Assembly: GCA_963575745.1 (NCBI GenBank)
Contig: CAUYUJ010012069.1
Span: forward strand, 322,468 to 386,467
Reading direction: 5' to 3'
DNA length: 64,000 nt
Source: Prorocentrum cordatum
Lineage: Eukaryota; Sar; Dinophyceae; Prorocentrales; Prorocentraceae
Made by a program: the position numbers and the translations under genes. A model generated the notes under the pieces. It did not search any database, was not told where the DNA came from, and saw only the letters and a list, made by a program, of their open reading frames with translations. Below are positions 42,223 through 52,470 of the stretch, piece after piece (position 1 is the stretch's first letter; every line of letters begins with the position of its first letter).

Positions 42223-42396
42223 TATGATGCGCTTTTCACCACAAGCGGTCGTGCCCTACTGCGGGCAAGTCAAAAAAGGCTAAGCCTTCACTCCGTCCTA
42301 GCGTCGGGAGGTCTTGTAGCAGAAAACGGCGTCGGGAAGGGAGGTCGGTGGATCTGGCAACAGTGATCTTCAACAAATAGATTACACACTCTTCAT

Positions 42397-42640
42397 ACGA
42401 ATGCCCACGGCGCGAAGGCGACAATCGCATTTTGAAAACGACCCGTCAAGCTCCTGAAATTCTTGTCAAACGAATGTGCGCGGCGCTAAGGCTAGAGCCA
42501 CATTTTGAAAACGGCCCGCCCTCATTCCGCGAAGCTCTTGCCAATTTTTGATCTTCAAGATCAGAAGCGGAAGGAAGTCTCAGGCGAAACGCCCGGCCCG
42601 CCCTTTCAGCTTTGGGGCGCGACAGGGAAGAGCGATTTAT
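42397..42640 (+). repeat. Dispersed repeat R, with internal 73-bp tandem duplication
   Basis: Two units of 73-75 bp (42397-42469 and 42470-42544) share ACGAATG, CGGCGC, ATTTTGAAAACG and the CTTG-x-CAA end; then GTCTCAGGCGAAACGCCCGG and a CGACA stretch. A single-unit copy is at 51797-51958. Both copies are followed by GGA-rich sequence. Confidence 0.75.
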
Positions 42641-43139
42641 AGGGATAAAGAATGGAGGATAACCTTCCAATATCAGCAACTGCCGCCAGCAAGACTGGAC
42701 TCTAGTGCCACTGGCCAGCACATTCGGACAAGGAGGAGGAGGAGGAGGAGCAGGAGCAGGAGGAGGAGCAGGAGGAGGGATCCAGGGAAGGCCCCTCGTC
42801 GACCCAGCCCGGGCCTGCCCGATCTCCCCCCGCTAAAACAAAGCCAGGACCAGGATCAAATCGGGTTAGGGTAAACCGAGAATCTCTGAGATCCTGCGGT
42901 TCTGGAGGATATATCGGGCGCCGCGGCCTTCTTAGTGCGTTCCAAAACGCTCTGGAAGCGTTCTGGAACGCTCTGGAACGAACTTGTCCTCGTCCTAGCC
43001 CTGTCCCGCCCACCCCGTCCCCCAGCCTGCGGCGAGTCCCGGATCGGCAGCTGCAGGTCCCCCGCGGGCATCCTGCTGCGGCGCGCAAGCGAAGATGGAT
43101 CGACCGAGCTCTCGGGCCAGTACGGTGCTACGTCATGGG
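42641..43139. other. No recognisable gene; small GGA tract
   Basis: Contains (GGA)n at 42730-42780. Short frames only. Confidence 0.4.
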
Positions 43140-43300
43140 CGCCTCCTGGGCAGTCTCGAGGCTCTCTGGGGCCGTCTTGGGCTCTCTTGAGGGCCCCTTC
43201 GGCTGTCTTGGAGCGGTCTTGAGGGCCTCTTCGGCTGTCTTGGAGCGTTGGAAGCTTGAGAAAACGTGAGAAGGCCAAACACCTAGAACAAACAAATGAC
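43140..43300 (+). repeat. Direct repeat copy 1 (about 160 bp)
   Basis: Shares GAGGCTCTCTGGGG, GTCTTGGGCTCTCTTG, CTTCGGC, TTGGAGCG and the end ACG-x-GAGAAGGCCAA with 43527-43685. Contains its own internal tandem GGCTGTCTTGGAGCG. Confidence 0.75.
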
Positions 43301-43526
43301 AACGTAACGATGTTACCCTCTTCGGGCTCTCTCGGGACGGCTCTCGGAGCTCTCTTGGGCCGCTTTTGGAGCCCTGAGGGTTTTGTTTGGGGGCCAATCG
43401 AGAATCTGGAGCTTGCTGGGGGCCTCTGGGAAGTCCTGGAGGCTTCTCGGGGGCCTCCTGGGGCCTCCTGCTCCCGCCCTCGGGCCTATTTTGAGCGTCC
43501 TGGGGCGCTCGTGGCCCGTGTTGGGC

Positions 43527-43685
43527 GCGTCTTGGGCAATCTTGAGGCTCTCTGGGGCGGTCTTGGGCTCTCTTGGGGGTCTCTTCGGCCGTCTTGGGGC
43601 GGTCTTGGGAGCCTCTTCGGCTGACTTGGAGCGCTGGCAGCTCGAAAACGCGAGAAGGCCAACAACTGTTCAAAAACAATGAAAA
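43527..43685 (+). repeat. Direct repeat copy 2 (about 160 bp)
   Basis: Partner of 43140-43300, 387 bases away in the same orientation. Gly/Leu/Trp/Ser-rich frames in both are low-complexity artefacts. Confidence 0.75.
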
Positions 43686-43699
43686 TCAACGATTTGTTA

Positions 43700-44515
43700 T
43701 TCTTCTCAATTCGACTGGGCGACGAATCACTGGAGAAAGCCCGAGATACGCGTGCAGGACGCAACGCTGATGGGTCAAAGGTAGCAGCGATAGTTCCAAC
43801 CACACAAGCTCGCTCCTGACCACTACTGCTGCGACGTAGAGCATGCACATGGCTGGGGTAAACAAAAATATGAAAACGCATGCAAGCAAAACTGGCTCTA
43901 GACTGCTCGAAGCATCACGTGGGGCACACCTCATGAGCAAAGTTATGGCACCTCTCAGGCTGCCAAACAAAAACAAGCCAAGGCGCTGGCCGAAGGGGGG
44001 AACGTCTGCGCGAGGGGTTCCCGCGAGACCTGCGGAAGCTTGTGCTCATGCGAGCGATTGTGCTCCGTTCTCCACCACCACCCCCGCCCCCCCCCATCCC
44101 CCCCCCCACCAACCCAGACCAGCCTCGCCCGAATCGTCGTACACATCGGTCACTGACAACTGGTTGGTATATTTGTCCACTCTAGTCGCAAGGACATGCA
44201 TAGGTAGTGCAATGATGTCTGTACGATCGTCCACTGGGGGATCCATGGGAGGCGTATCTGAAATGGCATCAAAAGCATTACCCTGGCGACGTACCCAGCC
44301 CCTGCGCAATGCGGGGCAGGAGTAGCTGGGGATATTTGACGAGAAGGCGGCGACGCGACATGGACGCATATATTTCTGCGAGCGGCATTCGAAGGGTTCG
44401 CAGGTCGTCCCCAACCAAGGGAAACACGATGAGTAACTAAGTGAACCCCTGAGTCACTAAGGAAGACGCAAGGTCCAAAAGGAGACGGTGGGCAAGGGGC
44501 TTGAAACGTCGGCGA
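43700..44515. other. No recognisable gene
   Basis: Mixed sequence with a C-rich stretch (44083-44110). No protein or RNA family recognised. Confidence 0.4.
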
Positions 44516-44519
44516 TGCA

Positions 44520-45785
44520 GCAACACCAAGACATGCCCCCCCAAGGGCGGCGAGGCCACGCTCAGGTCTGCGCAGTGCCTCACTCCGCCAGACCCACCAA
44601 CAGCCTTCAAAAGTGGCGAACCCACCAGCAGCCCTCGAAAGTGGCGACGGTGTCGCAGATCGCAGCCCCCCAGGGACGGCGAGATCCCGCTCAGATTCCC
44701 GCGGTGCCTCAGTCCGCAGGACCCGCCAGCAGCCCTCGAAAGTGGCGACAACGTCGCAGATCGCACCCCCCCAGGGACGGCGAGATCCCGCTCAGATCCC
44801 CGCGGTGCCTCAGTCCACAGGGCCCACCAGCAGCCCTCGAAAGTGCCGGCAGTGTCGCAGATCGCAGCCCCCCAGGGACGGCGAGGTCCCGCTCAGATCC
44901 CCGCAGTGCCTCAGTCCGCAGGACCCACCAGCAGCCCTCGAAGGTGGCGACAACGTCGCAAATCGCAGCCCCCCAGGGACGGCGAGATCCCGCTCAGATT
45001 CCCGCGGAACCACAGTCCGCAGGACCCACCAGCAGCCCTCGAAAAAGGCGACAATGTCGCAGATCGCACCCCCCCAGGGACGGGGAGGTCCCGCTCAGAT
45101 CCCCGCGGTGCCTCAGTCCGCGGGACCCACCAGCAGCCCTCGAAAGTGGCGACAGCGTCGCAAATCGCAGCCACAGATCGCTGCCCAGGGACGGCGAGAT
45201 CCCGCTCAGATCCCCGCGGAGCCACAGTCCGCAGGGCCCACCAGCAGCCCTCGAAAGTGCCGGCATTGTCGCAGATCGCAGCCCCCCAGGGATGGCGAGA
45301 TCCCGCTCAGATCCCCGCGGGGCCACAGTCCGCAGGGCCCACCAGCAGCCCTCGAAAGTTGCGACAATGTCGCAGATCGCAGACCCCCAGGGACGGGGAG
45401 GTCCCGCTCAGATCCCCGCGGCGCCACAGTCCGCAGGACCCACCAGCAGCCCTTGAAAAAGGCGTCAATGTCGCAAATCGCAGCCGCAGATCGCCGCCCA
45501 GGGACGGCGAGGTCCCGCTCAGATCCCCGCGGAGCCACAGTCCGCAGGGCCCGCAAGCAGCCCTCGAAAACGGCGTCAGTGTCGCAGATCGCAGCCCCCC
45601 CAGGGACGGCGAGGTCCCGCTCAGATCCCCGCGGTGCCTCAGTCCGCAGGACCCGCCAGCAGCCCTCGAAAGCGGCGACAACGTCGCAGATCGCAGCCCC
45701 CCAGGGACGGCGAGATCCCGCTCAGATCCCCGCGGTGCCTCAGCCCGCAGGACCCACCAGCAGCCCTCGAAAGTGGCGACAGTGT
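44520..45785 (+). repeat. 101-bp satellite array, about 12 units
   Basis: The landmark CAGCAGCCCTCG occurs at 44626, 44727, 44828, 44929, 45030, 45131, 45242, 45343, 45444, about 45555, 45657 and 45758. Spacing is 101 bases, with three 102-111-base units that carry an extra CAGATCGC-x-GCCCAGG type insertion. Units contain GTCGCAGATCGCAGCCCCC and GAGATCCCGCTCAGAT. As 101 is not a multiple of three, all plus frames remain open for hundreds of codons; I do not call a gene. Confidence 0.93.
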
Positions 45786-46065
45786 CGGATGCCAAGCCGG
45801 CGGGATACCAAGCCGACGCTGGCTTGACGGGGGCGGGCGGCAGACGGAGGCCGCCGCGGGAGGGCGGGAGGAGGGGGTAGGCTCCTGGATACCAAGCGGG
45901 CGGGATACCAAGCCGGCGCTGGCATGCAAGACGGCGGGCGGCAGAGGGGCACCAAGCCGGCGGAATACCAAGCCGGCGGCATCGCGGGAGGGCGGGGGGA
46001 CAGGGGGAGGCTCCCGGATGCCAAGCCGGCGGGGTGCCAAGCCGGCGGCCGCTTGCTTGGTAGGG
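45786..46065 (+). repeat. ACCAAGCCGGCGG minisatellite
   Basis: GATACCAAGCCGGCGG and GCCAAGCCGGCGG repeat in clusters (45789, 45901, 45945, 46018) separated by GGAGG-type purine stretches. A long G run follows at 46220-46243. Confidence 0.8.
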
Positions 46066-46265
46066 GGCGGGTCCTGGGAGGACGATGGGCAGCTCTCTTC
46101 TTCCGCCGCCGCCCGGGCGCTTTCGGCGGCGGCCTCCGCGCGGGCTGGGCAGATCCACGGCCCCCCCGCCCATCGGTCGCTCATCTCCGCGAGGCCCCTT
46201 TGCCCGGCCTCCTTGAGGGTCGGGGGGGGGGGGGGGGGGGGGGGCGCGAGTCCGCCGCCAGCTAT

Positions 46266-46339
46266 GCAGCATAACGCTATATATAATGCACAAGATAGGT
46301 GGCAACAGGCGGGCCCAACAAGGCAGGCTGGGCCGCGCG
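46266..46339. other. Boundary of copy 2, no LTR found
   Basis: Sequence left of the RNase H homology shows no resemblance to the LTR of copy 1, so the 3' end has been lost or replaced. Confidence 0.4.
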
Positions 46340-46390
46340 CGAGTGACCTTGCGCGCAAGTTACTTCGCAGGAAAGTTACCCTGCGGATAT

Positions 46391-47113
46391 CTACTCCTCA
46401 GGCGGTTCAGACGATCTTGTCTGGTCAGCGCTGCATGGAGCGCGTCGTTTGAGGTCATGCTTGAAGGATTGCGTTCTTCCCATGACTTGTAGGAGCATGC
46501 CTCTGTCGATGCTCCGTTTGGCGCAGCCGTCCGCAGTCAGATCGCGAGTGTCACGCCACTGTGCACAGTGCGCGATACTTCGCTCCATGAGATGTTCATT
46601 TGTCGCATCCTACAAATGCGTCCCACAAGGGCGCGCTCAGTCGGCTTCTTCAGGCCCTTGCTTGACAAGGGCATGAAGACGCATTCTGCATCGATGATCA
46701 AAGTGACCTCAATGTTCAGGCCGCCCATCTCAATATATATCCTTCAACTGAGTGGGCGTCCGCGGCCCCGCTTGGAGTTCGCGCCGTGTAGCGATCGCGG
46801 GATAGCAGCCCTCCCAAACGCGGGAAGCTGCAAGTGTTTCCGCCGAGCTGCTCGAGCGGGCCTGCAAGCGATGAGACGCGCAGCGCGCGTCGACAAGATG
46901 GGCGACGGGCTTGCCAGCATGCGCGTGTCCACGCCGTAGCAGGTTTGCCCCGCGAGCGCCGTGGCCTTCGACCTCGTCGCTGGCATCTCCGCTCTGACGC
47001 CGGCGGCCGGTGTCGCCGTGCAGGCCGACCTCGCCCGTTGGAGCCGTCGCTTGATAAGCGATCTTCTTAGGGCAGGCCTGCAACTTCCTGATAATCACGT
47101 TCAGTCGTCGCAC
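46391..47113 (-). pseudogene. RNase H of copy 2
   Basis: Minus frames 47113-46730, 46728-46537 and 46588-46391 give CPKKIAYQATAPTGEV, GLHGDTGRRRQSGDASD, VAHLVDARCASHRLQARSSS, SAETLAA and QWRDTRDLTADG. The first catalytic region reads GDT for the SDS of copy 1. A 15-base variant of the dispersed motif is at 46939-46953, homologous to 19361. Confidence 0.65.
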
Positions 47114-47296
47114 TTACATGTTGGTAGGTTCTTGGAAACGCTGCAGCGCTACAACATATACCATTAACCACGCCTGTACGACGAGGGCGCACGCCGCAGC
47201 GCCTCTGGCCCTGACAAGCACGTCGGCCACCATATTCGACGCCTTGGCCTCAGCGTCTGCGCCCGTGATTCCGCGATGCTGGATAGGGCGGAGCTG

Positions 47297-47298
47297 TT

Positions 47299-47333
<35 letters not shown>
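47297..47333. repeat. (TA)n microsatellite inside the copia frame
   Basis: About 18 TA units, reading Ile-Tyr on the minus strand. It sits where copy 1 has EYIMQL (about 19725), so it probably expanded from a native TATA-containing codon pair. Confidence 0.9.
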
Positions 47334-47334
<1 letters not shown>

Positions 47335-47421
47335 CCGTCCTCGTCCTCTATATATTCGGTCAAGCACAACGTTGCCGTCCTCGTCCTTCGCGCACCTCGC
47401 GGCGCAGTTGGTATACGCGTG

Positions 47422-48010
47422 TTAGTTGAGTTTACATTTACCAAAAGTGTCATCGACACACTTGGCGCACTTGCCAATGGTGTCCACAGTGCTGGCCACT
47501 ATTATGTAATCAACATGATTGGCCGTAAGGAGGTTAGAACTTGTTTCGAACTCCTCGTCGTAGGATGCGGGGTGAAGACCAAGCCATCTCATGGTCTTCC
47601 TGAGCTTCAATGAGAAGGCTCTTGGTGAATCCTCGGCGCCAGTGCCTGGTTTGAGGTACCGTAAACGGGGTCTCGACTCATCGCAGTGCTCCAATCCTGG
47701 GGGGGGGGGGGGGGGATCTCAGCGCAGATGCTGACCAAGATGGCAGCGTAAAGCACACCACACGCTACTTGTCACCAGTTTCTTCAGCGAGTTCCTGATA
47801 GGTGAGCCCCCTTCAGGAAAGCCATGTTGATGTCGAGGGCAGCAATATGTCACTGATTACTGAGCGCCACCGCGCTGGCGACTAGTCGCTGACCTGACCG
47901 CCGCGCCGTTCCTGAACGCGTCTCCACGCCAAAGGCTTCGAGGTCCATGAAACCCCGAAGTACCAGGCGCAGTCGGGCGGCGCGCCCCAACTCACCCTTC
48001 TCGTTCTTGA
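47422..48010 (-). pseudogene. Reverse transcriptase of copy 2, damaged active site
   Basis: Matches RT of copy 1. The box corresponding to HVDD reads NHVDYIIVA (about 47520-47495), so the second Asp is Tyr. A 15-base G homopolymer (47700-47714) and indels disrupt the upstream half. Ends near 47422, where the frame meets the (TA)n region. Confidence 0.65.
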
Positions 48011-48023
48011 CGAACTTCCACGT

Positions 48024-49046
48024 TTATATGTATATCGGAGTCATGATGTTTGACGCTTCGAATGCATCTTGCATTTGGAAGCACTCGTTGCCAAGCCATG
48101 TCTTGAAAACCGTACATCGGGCCTTCGATACCTTGGCCAGATCTGCCTGGAGATCAGCCGTCGTGAGACGGTCGTTCTCCTTGACGACTGCGGCGCGTTT
48201 GGCTGCAGCGGTCACATATACTCGCATAGTGGTCGCGCGGTCGAAATCTCATTTTACGCGCTGCTGTTCGGATAAGACTACCTTTGACACGTCTGCCGCG
48301 AAGCAGAGCCCCACGCATTGAGCGTGCTCGTCAGATTCAGATCCGCAACTGTCATCTTCGTCCGTGGAGCACAATGGTACGCGACATGTGTAAATTGCGT
48401 CTATGCCCCTTGGTATACCCCGCGTGGGCAAGTGCCCCCGCTGTTCTTCAGCTACTGTGGCCAGCACGCTGTTGTCAGTGATCATTTGTGTGGGTGCAGT
48501 ATAGAGCTCGTCTATTGGGGTAGCCCCCGACAGTCCCCGTTCGTCTCGTAGTTCTGCATGCCGCGCCCCCATAATGCGCGCCTGGAGGTCCGCCCCGGAT
48601 TCCTCGTCAATGGTGGGAAGCCGCCCGTATCCCCGCGGCGGTTCAACTTCAGGGGCCTCGGCCATTGCCTTTGTCGGCCAGTTCTTCGAACATCGTCGTG
48701 TCTTGGTCGGGGCCCGCGTGAGGTCTGGTGGACTTCAGGCATTGGATGATCTTTGAATGTGCTGATCCACTTATACGTTGCATATTTAGGGCAGCGCCTT
48801 CGGCTTCGTAGTAGTGGAAGCCTGGTATCACATCGTTGCCAAGCGCGCCAGTGCGCAGCCGTCAACATGCACCGCCGGTAGTAACGCGTGAATGCCCTTA
48901 GCCAACTTGACGTTAACTACGTCTTCAATACGAAAAAAAAAAACAGAGGCCCCTGATGAGGTACTGAAGAACTGAGTGTACCTTAGGAGGTATTCGGCTT
49001 GCACTCGGCATTTGGAATACTCCCTTTTTGGTCGGGGGGTATCCAA
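48024..49046 (-). pseudogene. Integrase-RT linker of copy 2
   Basis: Minus frames 49046-48828, 48831-48649, 48665-48249 and 48227-48024 match the long linker of copy 1 (for example PTQMITDNSVLATVAEEQRG and MRVYVTAAAKRAAVVKEND). At least three frameshifts are needed. Confidence 0.6.
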
Positions 49047-49170
49047 GTGTCATAGCAGGTCGCCTCGCAGGAAGACTGGCCCCGGATGCCAGCGCAGTCC
49101 GTAATGCTGTGTTTTGTCCGAGCCAATCTCTCGATCGATCAAAGCTTCAATGTGTAGCGAATGTCGCGGG

Positions 49171-50783
49171 TCACCGTGCTGGACTTGCACGTCGAGGCCC
49201 CCCGCTCCTACGATGATCTGACCCCTGCGTTCCGCGCGGCCGGGTAGGTCCCATTCCAGCCGCCCCAGTCGTCGATCGTAGTAGCTGGACGATGATAAGC
49301 AACCAGATCTCCTTCGTCATAGTAATGCCGACAAATGATAACAGTCTTGGTCCGTACTGCACGGTTCGTCTTCGCTGCTGCATTGCTTGCGTACTAGCAT
49401 CAATGGTTGCCCGGCGGATAGTCTGTTCCTGGGTGCGATCGGATGTTTCCGTCTGCTGCTCGCGGCCCAGAACAAGCAAGTCGGGTAGCATCGCCGGTCG
49501 TCACCCGAACAGCGCGTTGCATAGAGATGCCTCATTGTAGAAGGTAAACGCACTGGCGGTGAACAGGGCTTCGTGGAGTAGACGGGTGAACGCTGGAGGT
49601 GTGTCTAACTTGTTGAGATCCGCCTCCATGAAGGAAGTGGGCGTCGTATTATGCCATTTCTGGCCGCAATGGACGTAGCGCGTTGTCCACGCGCGCGTAT
49701 TCTCAACTCAATGCCTTCTGCCTCAAGGGCTGCCTTCGCGGCGTCGTTATTGAATGCACCTCCCCCGTCGGAGTAACGTGCTTTGGCAGCTTTGGCAAGT
49801 CCGAATTGCATCCAGCACTAGTGGTGCGCGTCTAAGATACTGGTCATGGTATTGCGTGGCATCTCGATCCCAGCACAACGTCGAATGCAGCGATCGATTA
49901 TATGAATTATATAGTGTTCTCGTTTACAGAACGTCAGACCGCATTCGACTTCATCCTTACATTTGCCAGGTAGTGCAGAAAACGGCACGACGGTACGTCC
50001 AGGTTTTCCCCAAGCCCTGCACTCTTGGCATGTATCACAGACGCCCTTAATCAAATTTAGCCTAAAGCTGTCCAGACCAGCCATGGTTAGGACGACTCTC
50101 ATATCAAGCTCTTTGGCGTGGAACCACCGCATATGTAAGTTTCGTAGCTCGCGTGTTGCCGCGCTTGGGCCAAGACCGCGCAAGATCCGTAAACGAATTC
50201 GTGCATCGAATCTTAACCAGTCTGGAATTCTTGGACCAGCAGCAGGGTCACCCGCGGGTGGCGGTGGAGGTGGATCCTCTCCTTGCTGCCGTCTTCGTCT
50301 AGCCACTATTTGTGGCAATCGTCTGCGATCGTCCTTTCTGCCTGCTCCGCTCGAAGCAGGATGCCCCGCAGCCGGTTCAGCAGCATATCTGCCTACTGTG
50401 ATGTCGTGGCTGCTGGCGCCTGTTGTTGGCCCAACTGTGAAACCAGGCCTCGGGCCTCGGGGCACGTCGCCGCGCAACTTGTTTGGCGGTTGGTGCCTCG
50501 GATGCCGCTGCCGCCGCGGGTGGTGGCGCGTCGGAAGCAGCTGCCACCGCAAGTGTTGGGGTTGCCTTTTCGGCACGGGCCGGAGGCCCGTGTCCGTGGT
50601 TGTCTGGCGGCTTCCACGGTTTGGCAACCTTGCACTTGCCAGGTATACGTAGGTAACCAGGTTTAGCCTGACAGTAGTTCTTGTTGCAGGTTGGGCATTC
50701 CCATTAGTGGTCCTCTTTGTCATACCACCTACACTGTTTGGGGTCTCTGTCGTGCGATGGGGGGGCACGTTAACGTTCTCCAC
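49171..50783 (-). pseudogene. Zinc/Pro-rich linker and integrase of copy 2
   Basis: Frame 50783-49818 holds the Pro-rich linker, the zinc finger NLHMRWFHAKELDMR with GVCDTCQECRAWG, and the start of the catalytic core DEVECGLTFCKREHYIIHII. The expected first catalytic Asp is Gly. Further pieces follow in shifted frames (49811-49605 with YSDGGGAFNND, then 49553-49317 and 49491-49171). Inactive. Confidence 0.65.
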
Positions 50784-50932
50784 GCACGCTGGACATCCCC
50801 ATCCTCCCAGTGGTGGTCACATGATCGATCCGTCAAGATGTCGAACAATGGCTGGGTCATCAAAATCGAACCCGCGTTTTTTCGTAACAAGAAAAAGTGG
50901 CGCATGAGGGCGATCACGAAAAGGATCACGAC

Positions 50933-51796
50933 TTACTGGGAACATGTCGTGTACAATTTGGCTGCCTCGCCAAAGGGGGATTGCATCTTCGGGGTATACT
51001 GGGCTGCCCTGGCCACTTCCCTGTTGCAAGCCGATGCGTGTTGATGATGGCCCGTGCGCCGCCTGCTCCTGAAGGGTGTTAGCAATTGGCGGTGGTTGGC
51101 CATTACCTCAATAGGTTTTTTCGTATGAGCACACCATGGCAGTCGCGATGACCCGTGGTGCATTGGTACATGTTGAACTTTGCGAGTGCCCACGCGTTTG
51201 GCCAATGTCGTCGACGGTGGTACTTCATCCACCCAAGTATTCATTTGTTGTCCTCGCAGGTAAAGCCGTCGGAGGTCGTCTCGGCGTACGGCAACCCTTC
51301 CACAAAACTTGATGCGTGGAGGGTCTTCATTTTGATGTTCATACCTCGTGTCATAATTGACATTTGAATTGAGATAATAAGGTAACCCGGTCGTTCTGCA
51401 GTTGGGTTGCGATTTAACCAGGTCCACCAAACATACATCCAAATAGTGCATTACTGCATCCTGGACTTCCTTGTTTCCAAAGTCACTGTAATAACGTTTG
51501 TCGAGGTTCACCCTGGGGATACACCTCGGCTGAAGGCTACCTGCGATAGCCCCCCACTGCCTCCACACAGTTCCAGCATGTCTACATTGTTGTTTCGTCC
51601 GTAACACAAGGTTGGGGGTATGGATAAAACATCAGCATGTGTATCCGCAGGTAGCCCCGCTGGCAGTGTAATGAAGGTTCATTCGTCTTCATCACTGTCG
51701 GAGTCTGAGGGGGCGTCAGTGTACCGCGCCCCGCGCCCGAGGTCCTTCAGGTCCTCGCCACAGTCGTCGTTGCCGTTTTCGAACGTCTTGGGTATC
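50933..51796 (-). pseudogene. Methyltransferase-like region of copy 2
   Basis: Minus frame 51607-50933 reads FGNKEVQDAVMHYLDVC, QPNCRTTGLPYYLNSNVNYD, RIKFCGRVAVRRDD and NTWVDEVPPSTTLA, matching part 2 of copy 1. The start LELCGG is frameshifted (about 51590-51545). Above it an acidic linker (NGNDDCGEDLKDLG) continues to the truncation point. It confirms that the block is a standard part of this family. Confidence 0.55.
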
Positions 51797-51958
51797 ACGA
51801 GTGTGCGCGGCGCTGGGGCGAAAACCGAATGTTGAAAACGGCCCGCCCTCCATCTGTGAAACTGTTGTCCCTTCTTTAGCTTCATAATCATAAGTTGTGA
51901 AGAAGTCTCAGGCGAAACGCCCGGCCCGCCCTAAAAACTGGCCTCGGGGTGCGACAAG
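51797..51958 (+). repeat. Dispersed repeat R, second copy
   Basis: Starts ACGAGTGTGCGCGGCGCT, includes TTGAAAACGGCCCGCCCTC and GTCTCAGGCGAAACGCCCGG, and corresponds to 42470-42635. It starts exactly where homology to the copia family stops. Confidence 0.75.
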
Positions 51959-51984
51959 GGGACATTATCTATAAGGAGAAGGCG

Positions 51985-52215
51985 TGGAGGAGAAGAGGGA
52001 GGAGGAAGAAAAGGAGGGGGAGGAGGAGCAAGAGGAAGAGGAAAAGGAGTTTATGCTCGAGGAAGAGGAAGATCGAGGATAAATACCGAGGGCTGAGGAG
52101 GAGGAGGACGAGGAGAAAGAGGAGGAGGAGGACGAGGAGGAGGAGGAGAGAGGAGGAGGGGGAGGAAAAAGAGGAAAAGGAGGAAGAGAAGGAAAACGAG
52201 GATCCAGATGATCGA
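51985..52215. repeat. GGA/GAA purine tract
   Basis: Long imperfect AGGAGG, GAAGAG units. Lys/Arg/Glu-rich frames are artefacts. Confidence 0.88.
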
Positions 52216-52399
52216 GAAGGCCCTCGCCCGGGGGGCATCCTGCCGGCTGGCCAGCTGCGGCCGCCGCCCGCCTGGGCCGCGGCCCGAATGCCGCCCTCGC
52301 TGGCGGCGGCGGCGCCGCCGCCGCCGCGGAGCCAGGTCCCGCGGCGCCCGATGCCTCACGCGGAGGGGGCAGCAGGAGCCGAAGAGGTCAGAACTGCGA

Positions 52400-52470
52400 T
52401 AGGGAGGTGGAGGAGAAGCAGGAGGAGCAGGAGGAGGAGGAGGAGGAGGAGGAGGAGGAGGAGGAGGAAC
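52400..52470. repeat. (GGA)n microsatellite
   Basis: GGAGGAGGA units, cleanest at 52423-52468. Confidence 0.9.

Larger units (their letters stand above)
46340..51796 (-). mobile_element. Second copy of the copia family, 5'-truncated
   Basis: Homologous to 18.82-24.18 kb of the 17.5-kb element in the same minus-strand order: methyltransferase-like part 2, zinc/Pro-rich linker, integrase, linker, RT, RNase H. It ends abruptly at 51796, where repeat R begins, and no LTR is found beyond RNase H. It is more decayed than copy 1. Conserved positions include several copies of the 14-bp dispersed motif. Confidence 0.85.

Noticed and set aside
44501-45880. 459-codon plus-strand frame
   Set aside because: Explained by the 101-bp satellite; equally long frames exist in other phases.
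45786-46065. CRISPR-like spaced repeats
   Set aside because: Repeats are short, clustered and variable with no constant spacer; this is a minisatellite in a eukaryotic context.
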